Shown: positions 38,834 to 47,901, counted from the first letter of the stretch. The stretch is DNA of 64,000 nucleotides from a bacterium (GCA_030430075.1 JAUIGN010000008.1:186001-250000); one strand, 5' to 3'. The notes: generated by a model not told the origin, from the sequence alone. Program-made: numbers and translations.

Positions 38834-39012
38834 CGGCAACTTGCGGCCTTTCGAATTCTTTCCACTTTTGCTTGTCTGTGACGGCATCAGCGGTTGACGA
38901 GGTTTACGACGGCCCGTAAGATCGATGGCTTCCAATTTGAGTTTGGGAACGGCAGGTACGGGCGCGAAAAAATGGTCGTCGCCCGACGCATGGTTGACCA
39001 GGAGACGTGTTC

Positions 39013-39336
39013 GTGGCAAAGGCTCGTGAAGTAATTCGGATTCGCATGGAAGCTTATGATCACGCCATCCTGGATCAGAGCGCGCAGGAGATCGTGGACA
39101 CGGCGAAGCGGACGCATTCGGAGGTTCACGGGCCGATTCCTTTGCCGACGCGCGTTGAGAAGTACACGGTGCTGTCAGGCCCGTTTGTGGATAAGAAGGC
39201 CCGGTCGCAATTTGAGATTCGGACCCATAAGCGGCTCGTCGATATTGTGCAGGCGACCGCGAAGACGATCGAGTCGTTGAATAAGCTTAGTCTCCCCGCG
39301 GGCGTTGATATCAAGATCAAGGCCACGCAGCGATAG
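39013..39336 (+). CDS. rpsJ: 30S ribosomal protein S10
   Basis: Small-subunit protein and, with NusB, part of the boxA antitermination complex. The start at GTG 39013 is favoured because AGGAG (39000-39004) is 8 bases upstream; an in-frame GTG at 39007 is only 2 bases from it. Of 107 residues, diagnostic parts are [51 protein letters not shown] and [10 protein letters not shown]. It opens the S10-type part of the block. Confidence 0.97.
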   Translation: MAKAREVIRIRMEAYDHAILDQSAQEIVDTAKRTHSEVHGPIPLPTRVEKYTVLSGPFVDKKARSQFEIRTHKRLVDIVQATAKTIESLNKLSLPAGVDIKIKATQR

Positions 39337-39435
39337 CTCAACCCCCGGTCTAAATCATCTATGCATGGAAGTCAGGCGGGTAAGTCAGGGCATGGTTCCT
39401 GGTCTCCCGCCGGCGAGTAATGACGAGGTATAGCG

Positions 39436-40248
39436 ATGAATGGCATACTTGGCCGTAAGGTCGGGATGACTCAGATCTATGATGAAACTGGGGAGGTGAT
39501 CCCGGTGACCGTGATTGAGGCGGGGCCGTGTCATGTTCTTCAGGTTCGCACGGTTGAGCGGGATGGCTACGAGGCTGTTCAGCTCGGATTTGTCGATAAA
39601 CCTCGTCGGTTGGCTCGCCGCAGTGAACGCGGTCATGTTGCCAGGCTTGGCAGTAAGCGTTCCAGGAAGATTGCCGCTTCGGGGGTTGATCTGGCTCCCA
39701 AGCCAGACTGTGAGCCCAAGCGATTTATTCGCGAGTTGCGCGGGCCGGTTGGCGACCGCGAGGTGGGGCAGTCGCTGACGGTTGATATGTTTCAGCCATC
39801 TCTCGTTGATCTGCCTGAGATGCTCAGGGAAGCGGCCAGTTCCAGCGGCGTGGATGTCGAAAAGGTGGGTTGGAAGCGCGAGTTTGAGAAAAAGAAGGCG
39901 GTGAAGTATCGCGAGACGGTGGCCTCGGTGATGGCGGTGGATGTTGTCGCGGTGAGTAAGGGGCGGGGTTTTGCGGGTGTGATGAAGAGGCACAATTTCA
40001 GCGGTCAGCGTGCTTCGCATGGTGTTAAGAAGGTGCATCGCCACGCTGGCGGTACCGGTTGTAGTGCCAGTCCGAGCCGTCTGTTTAAGGGCCGCCGGAT
40101 GGCTGGCCAGTATGGTAATGCCCAGGTGACGGTTCGGAATCTGCGGGTGGCTCGAGTGGATGCCGAGGAAAACCTGCTGCTGGTGCGTGGTGCGGTGCCG
40201 GGGCCGAATGGCGGTTACGTCATTGTGCGTGAGACCAATAAGATTTAG
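39436..40248 (+). CDS. rplC: 50S ribosomal protein L3, extended
   Basis: Early assembly protein near the peptidyl-transferase centre. At 270 residues it is about 60 longer than the usual L3. The N-terminus MNGILGRKVGMTQIYDETGE and the C-terminal part VSKGRGFAGVMKRHNFSG, GVKKVHRHAGG and GRRMAGQYGNAQVTVRNLRV are canonical. The excess is a roughly 45-residue charged insertion at about 121-166, between GQSLTVDMF and VDVVAVSKGRGF, plus some extra around residues 60-95. GAGG precedes the ATG. rplD follows after 100 bp. Confidence 0.97.
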   Translation: MNGILGRKVGMTQIYDETGEVIPVTVIEAGPCHVLQVRTVERDGYEAVQLGFVDKPRRLARRSERGHVARLGSKRSRKIAASGVDLAPKPDCEPKRFIRELRGPVGDREVGQSLTVDMFQPSLVDLPEMLREAASSSGVDVEKVGWKREFEKKKAVKYRETVASVMAVDVVAVSKGRGFAGVMKRHNFSGQRASHGVKKVHRHAGGTGCSASPSRLFKGRRMAGQYGNAQVTVRNLRVARVDAEENLLLVRGAVPGPNGGYVIVRETNKI

Positions 40249-40348
40249 TTGCCTGGCGGGTTGGCCACTCCGGCGTGTGGTTGCCGGGGAGGCCGGTTCA
40301 GGAGTGAGTGACTCGAAGTGCCTGGAGTGCGGAAGCACGGATTAAATT

Positions 40349-40987
40349 ATGGCGAAATTGCCCGTTTATGACCGAAGTGGAAGCCAGGTCGGCGATTACG
40401 AAATCGATCCGGCTGACTTGGCGCCGCGGATTAACAAGCAGTTGTTGCATGACGCTGTCGTGATGTATCAAGCGAATGCGCGGCAGGGGAGCAGCAAAAC
40501 GAAGACTCGGGCTGAGGTTTCGGGTACGACTGCGAAGATGTATCGGCAGAAGGGAACCGGCAACGCGCGTGCTGGTTCTCGGCGGTCGGGCGTTCGTCGC
40601 GGTGGCGGCCATATCCACGCGATTCGTCCGCGGGACTATTCGTACCGGTTGAATCGCAAGGCGGTGCGTGCTGCGACCCGGATGGCGTTGGCCTCGAAGA
40701 TCGCCGGCGAGCAGTTGGTGGTTATCGAAGAGTTGGCGTTCGAGCAGCCCTCGACGAGGGAGATGGCGGCGGTCTTGAAGGTTCTTCCGGGTGGTGGTGA
40801 GAGCACGTTGGTGGTGACTGCCGAGCATGATGTGAATGTTTACCGGAGTGCTCGGAATATTCAGCAGGTGTCTGTTTCTCCGGTGGCGGATTTGAACGCG
40901 TTGGCGATTTTGTCGCCGCGTCGCCTGGTGGTTGCCAAGGCCGCCTTGGATGTGATTAAAGAGCGGCATGCCGTGGCGGCTGGCTAG
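40349..40987 (+). CDS. rplD: 50S ribosomal protein L4
   Basis: Exit-tunnel protein, 212 residues. The extended loop reads MYRQKGTGNARAGSRRSG, then RRGGGHIHAIRPRDYSYRLNRK, the conserved tunnel loop. The C-terminal NALAILSPRRLVVAKAAL matches the family end. Where studied, L4 also represses its own operon through an S10 leader; no such hairpin was identified here. The ATG at 40349 lies 100 bp after rplC, and rplW begins 32 bp later. Confidence 0.97.
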   Translation: MAKLPVYDRSGSQVGDYEIDPADLAPRINKQLLHDAVVMYQANARQGSSKTKTRAEVSGTTAKMYRQKGTGNARAGSRRSGVRRGGGHIHAIRPRDYSYRLNRKAVRAATRMALASKIAGEQLVVIEELAFEQPSTREMAAVLKVLPGGGESTLVVTAEHDVNVYRSARNIQQVSVSPVADLNALAILSPRRLVVAKAALDVIKERHAVAAG

Positions 40988-41019
40988 TTAGATCAAGCTT
41001 GATTTACGGAAGTGATACG

Positions 41020-41340
41020 ATGACGCAAACCGGCTCGAATGCCAAGTCGAAGTCGATCGTGCTGGAACCGCACCAGGTGGTGTTGCGGCCGCTGGTTACC
41101 GAGAAGGGGGTTCATCGGTCTTCGCGGCAGAACCAGTACGCCTTTGAGGTGAATCCGCTGGCCGACAAGGGTGATATTCGCAGGGCGGTGGAATCGCTGT
41201 TCGATGTTCGCGTCGTCAAGGTGCGGACTCAGAATCGCCGCGGCAAGCCGCGCCGTTACCGTTTCAAGTTTGGCCGTACCAACTCGTGGAAGAAGGCGCT
41301 GGTCACGCTGGATGCGGAGCACCGGATTGACTTCTTCTAG
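41020..41340 (+). CDS. rplW: 50S ribosomal protein L23
   Basis: Binds the tunnel exit and docks trigger factor and SRP. The ATG at 41020, with GGAAGTGA upstream, gives 106 residues. Diagnostic text is VVLRPLVTEKGVHRSSRQNQYAFEV, ADKGDIRRAVESLFDVRVVKVRTQNRRGKPRRYRFKFGRTNSWKKALVTL. The N-terminal 20 residues are a longer polar tail than in E. coli. It lies between L4 and L2, the standard order. Confidence 0.97.
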   Translation: MTQTGSNAKSKSIVLEPHQVVLRPLVTEKGVHRSSRQNQYAFEVNPLADKGDIRRAVESLFDVRVVKVRTQNRRGKPRRYRFKFGRTNSWKKALVTLDAEHRIDFF

Positions 41341-41428
41341 GCCGCGGTGAATGGCTCGGGTTGGTTAAGCAGGTGTGCGAGGGTCGCACGCAGATCAGAG
41401 ATTTGTTTGATAGAAGTAGCAGGCAGTC

Positions 41429-42286
41429 ATGGGAATTCGTAAGTACAAGCCGACTTCCGCTGGGCGTCGCAATGCAACCGTCAGCGATTTTGCGACGTTG
41501 ACCAAGGGGGCCAAGCCCGAGAAGAGCCTCTTGCGTCCCTTGACGAAGACCGGCGGGCGGAACAATCAGGGCAAGATTACGGCTCGGCACCGTGGCGGGG
41601 GCCACAAGCGGCGGTATCGGATTGTCGACTTTCGCCGTGACAAGGACGGCGTGCCGGCTCGAGTGCATTCGATTCAGTATGACCCGAACCGGAGTGCCCG
41701 CATCGCATTGCTGCATTACAACGACGGCGAGAAGCGTTACATCATCGCGCCGGACGGCCTGCAGGAGAATGATGTGCTGCAGAGCGGTCCGGAAGCGCCG
41801 CCGACGGTCGGCAATTGTTTGCCGTTGAAGAACATTCCCCTGGGTACGGCTGTGCACAACATTGAATTGCTGCCTGGTCGGGGCGGCCGGATGTGCCGTA
41901 GTGCGGGGGCGGCTGCGACGTTGGTGGCTCGGGAGGCGAGTTGGGCGCAGATTACCTTGCCAAGCGGCGAGATTCGGCGGATTCCTGCGGCCTGTCGGGC
42001 GACGGTCGGGAAGGTTGGAAATTCGGATCACATGGCGGTGGTGTTGGGTAAGGCGGGCCGCAAGCGATGGTTGGGGCGGCGTCCTCATGTTCGCGGGACG
42101 GCGATGAACCCGATTGACCATCCGCACGGTGGTGGCGAAGGTCGCACCAAGGGTGGGCGTCACCCGGTCAGTCCGACCGGCGTGCCGGCCAAGGGTGGCA
42201 GTACGCGGCAGCGGCGCAAACCATCGAACTCGTCGATCGTGCGGCGGCGGCGTTCGCGCCGTTATGGGCAGCTTCGCATTAAGTAG
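41429..42286 (+). CDS. rplB: 50S ribosomal protein L2
   Basis: Core large-subunit protein needed for peptidyl-transferase assembly, 285 residues. The family N-terminus [21 protein letters not shown] is present, followed by [27 protein letters not shown]. The functional His lies in [25 protein letters not shown]. The C-terminus ends [13 protein letters not shown]. The gene follows rplW after 88 bp and precedes rpsS by 39 bp. Confidence 0.98.
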   Translation: MGIRKYKPTSAGRRNATVSDFATLTKGAKPEKSLLRPLTKTGGRNNQGKITARHRGGGHKRRYRIVDFRRDKDGVPARVHSIQYDPNRSARIALLHYNDGEKRYIIAPDGLQENDVLQSGPEAPPTVGNCLPLKNIPLGTAVHNIELLPGRGGRMCRSAGAAATLVAREASWAQITLPSGEIRRIPAACRATVGKVGNSDHMAVVLGKAGRKRWLGRRPHVRGTAMNPIDHPHGGGEGRTKGGRHPVSPTGVPAKGGSTRQRRKPSNSSIVRRRRSRRYGQLRIK

Positions 42287-42325
42287 TCAATCACACTCCG
42301 GTAAGAACTCAGGATAGTCGTCGGT

Positions 42326-42595
42326 ATGAGCAGGTCGCTAAAAAAGGGTCCATTTGTCGATCTTCGGCTGTATCAGAAGGTGCAGAAGCAGCAGGAGTCG
42401 GGAAAGTCCGAGCCGATCAAGACGTGGGCGCGGTCATGTACGATCGTTCCGGAGTTTGTCGGGGTGACGTTCATGGTGCACAACGGCAAGGCTCATTTGA
42501 AGGTGTTGGTGACCGAGGACATGGTCGGTCATAAGTTGGGTGAGTTCTCGCCGACTCGGACGTTTCGTGGGCATGGCGGCAAAGGCAAGCGGTAG
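42326..42595 (+). CDS. rpsS: 30S ribosomal protein S19
   Basis: Small-subunit head protein, 89 residues of normal length. [19 protein letters not shown] is the standard N-terminus. [53 protein letters not shown] follows. It stands between rplB and rplV, 36 bp before the latter, in canonical S10-operon order. Confidence 0.98.
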   Translation: MSRSLKKGPFVDLRLYQKVQKQQESGKSEPIKTWARSCTIVPEFVGVTFMVHNGKAHLKVLVTEDMVGHKLGEFSPTRTFRGHGGKGKR

Positions 42596-42631
42596 GCAGT
42601 TTCGCCGCGGACCAGACACAAGGATCACAGC

Positions 42632-42988
42632 ATGGCATTTCGAGCCAAGCATAAGAACGCCCGAATTAGTCCTCGCAAGGTTCGTCCGATGGCGGATCTG
42701 ATTCGCGGTAAGTTTGCTGACGAGGCGTTGGACATTTTGCAGTATCAGCCTAACCGCGGCGCACGAATGTTAGAGAAGGTGTTGCGGAGTGCGTTAGGCA
42801 ACGCTCAGGACCCGGATCAGAATCCTGGCCAGACGGTACGCATTGATCGTTTGGTGGTGACGGACGCACGGGTTGACGGCGGCCCGACATTCAAGCGGAT
42901 CCGCCCTCGGGCACGGGGGATGGCCTTTTGGGTCATCAAGCGGATGTCGCATATTCACGTCGCCTTGGAAGACATTAACGAGCTGTAA
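42632..42988 (+). CDS. rplV: 50S ribosomal protein L22
   Basis: Exit-tunnel protein, 118 residues. AAGGA precedes the ATG by about 8 bases. Seen are KHKNARISPRKVRPMADLIRG, ARMLEKVLRSALGNAQ and the beta-hairpin end TFKRIRPRARGMAFWVIKRMSHIHVAL. The length and sequence are ordinary. rpsC begins 17 bp later. Confidence 0.98.
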   Translation: MAFRAKHKNARISPRKVRPMADLIRGKFADEALDILQYQPNRGARMLEKVLRSALGNAQDPDQNPGQTVRIDRLVVTDARVDGGPTFKRIRPRARGMAFWVIKRMSHIHVALEDINEL

Positions 42989-43005
42989 CCAGAAGAGCGT
43001 AAGTC

Positions 43006-43716
43006 ATGGGACAAAAAGTCAATCCGGTTGGGTATCGTACGGGCGTCATGATCGGCTGGAAAAGCCGTTGGTATGCGTCGAAGCAGGAGTATGCCGAGCT
43101 GCTGTACGAAGATCTCAAGGTGCGGAACTTCATCAAGAAGCATCCCAAGAAGCAGCAGTATCGGAATGCGGGGATCGACCGGATTGAGATCGAGCGGACG
43201 CGCGATGAAGTCAAGGTGATCCTCTTTGTGGCGCGGCCCGGATTGATTATCGGGAAGAAGGGGCAGGAGGTCGAGCTGCTGCAGGAGGAGCTGCAAAACT
43301 TGATTGGCCGGCGGGTCAATTTGAAGATCGAAGAAATCAAGCGTCCCGAGTTGCAGGCCCAGTTGGTGGCAGAAGACATTGCGAACCAGTTGGCCAGACG
43401 CTCGAGTTTTCGTCGCACCATCAAGCGTTCGATGGAGCAGACGATGGATGCGGGTGCCAAGGGAATCAAGATTCGCCTGGCCGGTCGGCTGGGCGGGGCG
43501 GAGATGGCACGAATCGAGAAGCAGATTTCCGGCTCGATTCCGTTGAGCACACTGCGGGCAAAAATTGATTACGGTTTCACTGAGGCCAAGACGCCGCAAG
43601 GACATATTGGCGTTCAGGTTTGGGTGAATCAGGGAATGTACGAAGGAGAATCCGATGGCGTTGATGCCGAAGCGGGTCAAGCACCGAAAAAGCCAAAGAG
43701 GACATATAAAAGGTAA
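43006..43716 (+). CDS. rpsC: 30S ribosomal protein S3
   Basis: mRNA-entry protein with a KH domain, 236 residues. The N-terminus MGQKVNPVGYRTG is canonical, as are the KH segment VILFVARPGLIIGKKGQEVELLQ and ISGSIPLSTLRAKIDYG. The C-terminal tail (ESDGVDAEAGQAPKKPKRTYKR) extends beyond the core and runs 62 bp into rplP in another frame. The gene order S3-L16 is standard; the long overlap is not. Confidence 0.98.
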   Translation: MGQKVNPVGYRTGVMIGWKSRWYASKQEYAELLYEDLKVRNFIKKHPKKQQYRNAGIDRIEIERTRDEVKVILFVARPGLIIGKKGQEVELLQEELQNLIGRRVNLKIEEIKRPELQAQLVAEDIANQLARRSSFRRTIKRSMEQTMDAGAKGIKIRLAGRLGGAEMARIEKQISGSIPLSTLRAKIDYGFTEAKTPQGHIGVQVWVNQGMYEGESDGVDAEAGQAPKKPKRTYKR

Positions 43717-44071
43717 TGCGACCCGCGGCAATCGCGTCGTCTTTGGTGATTACGCGTTGCAGGCCATGCAAGGCGGCTGGATTAAGGCTCAGACGATTGA
43801 GGCCGGCCGAATCGCGGCTCAGCAGTACATTCGCGGCGAAGGCAAGCTGTATGTCCGGATGTTTCCGCATCGTTCCATTACCTCGACCCCCCTGGAAACT
43901 CGGATGGGTAAAGGTAAGGGCGAACCGGAGCACTGGGTTGCCACGGTGAAGCCGGGAACGATTATGTACGAGCTGAGCGGCGTGACCGAAGAGCAGGCTC
44001 GGGTCTGTTTTGCCCGCTTGGCCCACAAGATGCCGGTTCGTGTTCGGTTTACGCGACGGCGTCCTGCCTGA
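43655..44071 (+). CDS. rplP: 50S ribosomal protein L16
   Basis: Large-subunit protein near the A site, 138 residues. The ATG at 43655 has a strong AGGAG (43644-43648) and gives MALMPKRVKHRKSQRGHIKG, the usual L16 N-terminus, so the start inside rpsC is well supported. It continues with RVVFGDYALQAMQGGWIKAQTIEAGRIAA and RMFPHRSITSTPLETRMGKGKGEPEHWVATVKPG. A hairpin GGGACC-GAAT-GGTCCC follows the stop at 44075-44090. Confidence 0.97.
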   Translation: MALMPKRVKHRKSQRGHIKGNATRGNRVVFGDYALQAMQGGWIKAQTIEAGRIAAQQYIRGEGKLYVRMFPHRSITSTPLETRMGKGKGEPEHWVATVKPGTIMYELSGVTEEQARVCFARLAHKMPVRVRFTRRRPA

Positions 44072-44074
44072 GCT

Positions 44075-44090
44075 GGGACCGAATGGTCCC
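44075..44090 (+). promoter_or_regulatory. hairpin after rplP
   Basis: GGGACC (44075-44080), loop GAAT, GGTCCC (44085-44090). A perfect 6-bp stem begins 4 bp after the rplP stop. No T run follows, so it is more likely a processing or attenuation structure than a terminator. Confidence 0.4.
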
Positions 44091-44248
44091 GCCGGTCTCC
44101 GCTGGAGCTGGAGGTGGCGGCTTCCGCTGGGCATGGCTGGTGAGGCTGTCGGTGGCGTTTTGGCAGGTCGCGGTAAGCGGCTGATGCGGACAAGCGAGTT
44201 GAGCGGTGACCGTTGGTTGGTGACCATTGAGCGGAGAGAAGTGTTGCG

Positions 44249-44467
44249 ATGAAAGCAGCGGAGATTAGAGAGATGAGCGACGAGCAACTCCAGCTCACGC
44301 TCGACGAAACCTGTGATCGTTTGTTTCGCCTGCGGATGCAGGCGCAGACCGAACGTCTCGATGCACCCAGCGAGTTGCGTCACCACCGGAAGTTGGTCGC
44401 CCGAATCAAGACCGTGCAGCGGGCTCGTGAACTAGAGAAGCAAGCGAAGGAGGCGGCGGCCGGCTAG
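44249..44467 (+). CDS. rpmC: 50S ribosomal protein L29
   Basis: Small helical protein at the tunnel exit, 72 residues. MKAAEIREMSDEQLQLTLDETCDRLFRLRMQAQTERLD, then LRHHRKLVARIKTVQRARE, matches L29. It follows rplP after an unusual 177-bp spacer with GC-rich, uninformative sequence. GGAGAG precedes the ATG. rpsQ follows after 105 bp. Confidence 0.94.
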   Translation: MKAAEIREMSDEQLQLTLDETCDRLFRLRMQAQTERLDAPSELRHHRKLVARIKTVQRARELEKQAKEAAAG

Positions 44468-44572
44468 GGGTTCAAGGGCAGCGTCGTCCGGTCGTCAGGT
44501 GACGGTTTCCGGATAGGAGAAGCTGTTGTTGAGTTGATGCCCCGGGTGGGTCGAGCGAAATCGAGGAAAATC

Positions 44573-44914
44573 ATGCCTAAGAAAACGGCCATTGGTGTTG
44601 TCACCAGCGACAAGATGGACAAGACGCGGCGCGTTGAAATTCGCAGTCTTGTGCCCCATCCCAAGTATGGCAAATACGTCCGTCAGCGGACCATCTGTTA
44701 CGTGCACGACGCGAACAATGATTCCGGATTGGGGGACACGGTGGAGATTGTGGAGTCGCCGCCGATCTCGAAGAAGAAACGATGGCAATTGGTCCGCGTG
44801 GTGGAGAAGAGTCTGGCGGTGGATGTGGCGGCGCTGAAGGCAGCCCGAGAAACTGCAAGTGACAGCCTGGAAGGTCAGGACGCGGAAAATCAAGGTACGG
44901 CGGTCGAAGGGTAA
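44573..44914 (+). CDS. rpsQ: 30S ribosomal protein S17
   Basis: OB-fold small-subunit protein. The ATG at 44573, with GAGGAAA upstream, gives MPKKTAIGVVTSDKMDKTRRVEI; an upstream ATG at 44534 adds 13 non-homologous residues. Of 113 residues, the core (KYGKYVRQRTICYVHDANNDSGLGDTVEIVESPPISKKKRWQLVRVVEKS) is standard. The last 30 residues form an Ala/Glu-rich tail beyond the usual end. It is 3 bp before rplN. Confidence 0.95.
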   Translation: MPKKTAIGVVTSDKMDKTRRVEIRSLVPHPKYGKYVRQRTICYVHDANNDSGLGDTVEIVESPPISKKKRWQLVRVVEKSLAVDVAALKAARETASDSLEGQDAENQGTAVEG

Positions 44915-44917
44915 GCG

Positions 44918-45286
44918 ATGATTCAGCAAGAAACCAGGTTGCGCGTTGCCGACAACACGGGTGCCAAGGAGATCATGTGCATCAAGGTGTTGGGAGGCTC
45001 CCGGCGTCGATTTGCGACGTTGGGCGACGTGATTATCTGCAGTGTGAAGAGCGTCATTCCGGGCAGCGAAGTCAAGAAGAAGTCGATCGTGCGGGCTGTG
45101 ATTGTCCGAGTTCGGCAGCCTTCTCGCCGATCGGATGGCAGCTACATTCGCTTTGACAGCAACGCAGCCGTGATTATTGACGCGGACAACAACCCTCGCG
45201 GCACGCGGATTTTCGGCGCCGTGGCACGCGAGCTGCGCGAGCGGAACTTCATGAAGATTGTGAGCCTCGCGAACGAGGTTGTCTGA
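44918..45286 (+). CDS. rplN: 50S ribosomal protein L14
   Basis: Subunit-interface protein, 122 residues, exactly the family length. [28 protein letters not shown] starts it. [57 protein letters not shown] is diagnostic. The gaps are 3 bp to rpsQ and 9 bp to rplX, consistent with translational coupling. Confidence 0.98.
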   Translation: MIQQETRLRVADNTGAKEIMCIKVLGGSRRRFATLGDVIICSVKSVIPGSEVKKKSIVRAVIVRVRQPSRRSDGSYIRFDSNAAVIIDADNNPRGTRIFGAVARELRERNFMKIVSLANEVV

Positions 45287-45295
45287 GAGGAAGCC

Positions 45296-45646
45296 ATGAA
45301 CGTCAAAGTCAATGATATGGTCGTGGTGGTTGCCGGTGACGACCGCGGTCAGCGCGGCAAGGTTCTCTCGGTCGACCATGAGAAGCGAAAAGTTCTGGTC
45401 GAGGGTGTGAATCGTGTCTACAAGCACGTTCGCCGCAGCCAGAAGAACCCGCAGGGCGGGCGTCTCTCCAAGGAGATGCCGATCAGCGTGGCGAACGTCA
45501 TGCTGATCTGCCCGCAAACGAACGAGCCGACGCGTGTCGGCGTTCGTTACCTGGAGGACGGCAGCAAAGAACGGTACTCGAAGAAAAGTGGTGCCTCCAT
45601 GGGTGTCATTTCCCCGCCACGGAGCGTCTACGCGAAGAAATCATGA
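45296..45646 (+). CDS. rplX: 50S ribosomal protein L24
   Basis: KOW-domain assembly-initiator protein, 116 residues. Seen are MVVVVAGDDRGQRGKVLSVDHEKRKVLVEGVNRVYKHVRRSQKNPQGGRLSKEMPI and CPQTNEPTRVGVRYLEDGSKERYSKKSG. GAGAGGAAG precedes the ATG. Its stop overlaps the start of rplE by 4 bp (ATGA), so the two are coupled. Confidence 0.97.
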   Translation: MNVKVNDMVVVVAGDDRGQRGKVLSVDHEKRKVLVEGVNRVYKHVRRSQKNPQGGRLSKEMPISVANVMLICPQTNEPTRVGVRYLEDGSKERYSKKSGASMGVISPPRSVYAKKS

Positions 45647-46209
45647 TTCCCCGACTACAAGAAAAATACGAGAAGGAAGTTCTGCCGGCCCTGGCGGAGA
45701 AGTATGGCCGCTCGAATCGGCTGGCGCTGCCCCGCTTGCAGAAGATCGTTGTCAACATGGGCGTTGGCGAGGCCATCGCCGAGAAGAAGCACATGGAGAC
45801 GGCGGTCGAGGCGTTGACGCAGATCGTGGGACAAAAGCCGATCATCACCAAGGCGCGGAAGTCGATCGCCGGCTTCCGGCTCCGCGAAGGGATGCCGATC
45901 GGCTGCAAGGCCACGTTGCGTCGGCAGCGGATGTACGAGTTTCTCGACCGGTTGATTTCGGTGGCGTTGCCCCGTGTCCGTGACTTTCGCGGCCTCAGTT
46001 CGACCGCTTTCGACAAGAATGGAAACTACAGCATGGGGCTGGTCGAGCAGTTGGTGTTTCCGGAGCTGAACCCCGATCGCTTCAGCCGCGTGCAGGGCCT
46101 GAATATCACGATTGTGACTTCCACGGGTGACGACGACGAGGCACGCGAGCTGCTGCGAATGCTCGGGATGCCGTTCCAGCAACCGGAGTCGACGGCCGGT
46201 GCGGCCTAG
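45643..46209 (+). CDS. rplE: 50S ribosomal protein L5
   Basis: Central protuberance protein contacting 5S rRNA, 188 residues. LQEKYEKEVLPALAEKYGRSNRLALPRLQKIVVNMGVGEA opens the protein. AGFRLREGMPIGCKATLRRQRMYEFLDRLISVALPRVRDFRGLS and NGNYSMGLVEQLVFPE follow. It overlaps rplX by 4 bp and precedes rpsN by 63 bp. Confidence 0.98.
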   Translation: MIPRLQEKYEKEVLPALAEKYGRSNRLALPRLQKIVVNMGVGEAIAEKKHMETAVEALTQIVGQKPIITKARKSIAGFRLREGMPIGCKATLRRQRMYEFLDRLISVALPRVRDFRGLSSTAFDKNGNYSMGLVEQLVFPELNPDRFSRVQGLNITIVTSTGDDDEARELLRMLGMPFQQPESTAGAA

Positions 46210-46272
46210 CGATGATTGGTGAAGGTGTCCTGAGGCGGTCGAAAATCCTCCTTTTCAAAACGGATTAGTAAC

Positions 46273-46458
46273 GTGGCGAGCAAGTCAAAAATTGCAAAGG
46301 CGAAACTGCCTCCCAAATTTTCAACGCGGATCCAGCGACGCTGCAATGTGTGTGGCAGACCTCGCGCCGTCTATCGGAAATTCGGCGTATGTCGGATTTG
46401 TTTTCGCAAGTTCGCGGACCAGGGCCTGATTCCTGGCGTACGTAAGTCGAGCTGGTAA
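46273..46458 (+). CDS. rpsN: 30S ribosomal protein S14, zinc type
   Basis: Short zinc-binding (C+) form of S14, 61 residues, starting at GTG. Two Cys pairs bind zinc, CNVC (C24-C27) and CRIC (C40-C43). The family segments [49 protein letters not shown] are present. It replaces the longer zinc-free S14 found in E. coli. It sits between rplE and rpsH, as in the standard spc operon. Confidence 0.96.
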   Translation: MASKSKIAKAKLPPKFSTRIQRRCNVCGRPRAVYRKFGVCRICFRKFADQGLIPGVRKSSW

Positions 46459-46477
46459 TTAAGGAAACCCAATCAAC

Positions 46478-46873
46478 ATGATGACCGACCCGATTGCCGA
46501 TATGCTGACGCGAATCCGCAACGCGGTAAGCGTCGAGCGGCCTTACGTCGAACTGCCGGCATCCAAAGTCAAACGCGGCCTGGCCGAAGTGCTCAAGCGC
46601 GAAGGGTACATCTGGGATTTCGATGAAGTCGACGCCCAACCAGTGCAGCAGCTCAAGCTGGATCTCAAGTACGGCCCCAACGGCGAACGCGTGATTCAAA
46701 GAATCCGGCGGATCAGCAAGCCAGGTCGCCGTGTGTATAGCAAGGCGCGTGATCTCAAGCCGGTGTTGAACGGTTTGGGGATTACGATCATCAGCACGAG
46801 CCGAGGCGTGGTCAGCGATCGTGAAGCGCGACAGCGCAACCTGGGCGGCGAAGTGTTGTGCGAAGTCTGGTAG
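46478..46873 (+). CDS. rpsH: 30S ribosomal protein S8
   Basis: 16S central-domain binder, 131 residues from the first of two consecutive ATGs; homologues usually begin at the second (MTDPIADMLTRIRNA). Seen are LPASKVKRGLAEVLKREGYI, VIQRIRRISKPGRRVYSKARDLKPVLNGLGITIISTSRGVVSDREARQRNLGGEVLCEVW. AAGGA lies 12 bases upstream. In other bacteria S8 represses the spc operon; no target hairpin was identified here. Confidence 0.97.
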   Translation: MMTDPIADMLTRIRNAVSVERPYVELPASKVKRGLAEVLKREGYIWDFDEVDAQPVQQLKLDLKYGPNGERVIQRIRRISKPGRRVYSKARDLKPVLNGLGITIISTSRGVVSDREARQRNLGGEVLCEVW

Positions 46874-46911
46874 CAGACGACAACTGGTGGCAGACGACAA
46901 GGTGAGAAAAT

Positions 46912-47454
46912 ATGTCCCGAATTGGAAATAAACCAGTTCCCATCGTCGATGGTGTCAAGGTCTCGATCAAGGGTCGAGTCGTCACGGTGGAAGGCCCGCT
47001 GGGGAAGCTGGATTACGAGCATCGTGAAGAAGTCACGGTCGCCCTGGACGACGAAGGCAAGCAGGTTGTGGTCACACGCGAGTCGGACGAGCGTTCGGCG
47101 CGGGCGTTTCACGGCCTGACACGGTCCTTGATCGCCAACATGATTCAAGGCGTCAAGGAAGGTTATGAGAAACGCCTGGAGATTGTCGGAGTCGGCTACG
47201 TCGGTGCGGTCCAGGGTCAGGAGTTGAGCTTGCGGGTGGGTTATGCCAACGAGCTGAGAAAGAAGATTCCCACCGGCCTGGATGTGACCTGCCCCGACCA
47301 GACCCACGTCGTGGTGAAGGGTTGCAACAAACAGATGGTCGGCCAGTTTGCCGCCGAGGTGCGTGCCCTGCGGAAGCCGGAGCCTTACAAGGGCAAGGGC
47401 ATTCGTTACCAGGACGAGCACATCAAACTGAAGCCGGGTAAAGCGGCGACGTAA
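46912..47454 (+). CDS. rplF: 50S ribosomal protein L6
   Basis: Binds helix 97 near the factor-binding site, 180 residues. [66 protein letters not shown] and [25 protein letters not shown] are diagnostic. The length is normal. rplR follows after 14 bp. Confidence 0.98.
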   Translation: MSRIGNKPVPIVDGVKVSIKGRVVTVEGPLGKLDYEHREEVTVALDDEGKQVVVTRESDERSARAFHGLTRSLIANMIQGVKEGYEKRLEIVGVGYVGAVQGQELSLRVGYANELRKKIPTGLDVTCPDQTHVVVKGCNKQMVGQFAAEVRALRKPEPYKGKGIRYQDEHIKLKPGKAAT

Positions 47455-47468
47455 TCGAGGTATCAAAC

Positions 47469-47837
47469 GTGAACAAGCAGAAGATCATTGCGAAGCAGCG
47501 GCAGCGGCGACGTTATCATTCGCGCAGCAAGTCGCGCGGGACTCCCGAACGGCCGCGGTTGTCCGTGTTTCGCAGCCACAAGCACATCGCCTGCCAGGTG
47601 ATCGACGACGTGGCCCGGAAGACGATTGTGTCGGCCAGCACACGAGATTCCGACTTGGCGGCGTCCATCTCCTATGGCGGCAACAAGGACGCTGCCGCGG
47701 CGATCGGCAAGGCGGTCGCTGAGAAGGCACTCGCTGCCGGTGTCAAGCAGGTCCGTTTCGATCGTGGCGATTACCAGTATCATGGGCGGGTGGCGGCGTT
47801 GGCCGATGCCGCGCGTGAAGCCGGCTTGAGCTTCTAA
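47469..47837 (+). CDS. rplR: 50S ribosomal protein L18
   Basis: 5S rRNA-binding protein, 122 residues, starting at [49 protein letters not shown] begins it. The C-terminal [32 protein letters not shown] is the conserved end. It follows rplF closely, and rpsE follows after 64 bp. Confidence 0.97.
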   Translation: MNKQKIIAKQRQRRRYHSRSKSRGTPERPRLSVFRSHKHIACQVIDDVARKTIVSASTRDSDLAASISYGGNKDAAAAIGKAVAEKALAAGVKQVRFDRGDYQYHGRVAALADAAREAGLSF

Positions 47838-47901
47838 CGAAACCATCCATCGGCCCGTCGAGCAGGCCCCCAACCACCAGAGATTCCAGGAGTTGTCAAT
47901 C

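Larger units (their letters stand above)
38597..39012. other. spacer where tuf would lie
   Basis: 416 bp between the EF-G gene and rpsJ. It holds a GC-rich imperfect hairpin (38725-38755) and a 16-bp tandem repeat (38756-38833). ORFs across it are products of the repeats. No tuf remnant is recognisable. Confidence 0.6.
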
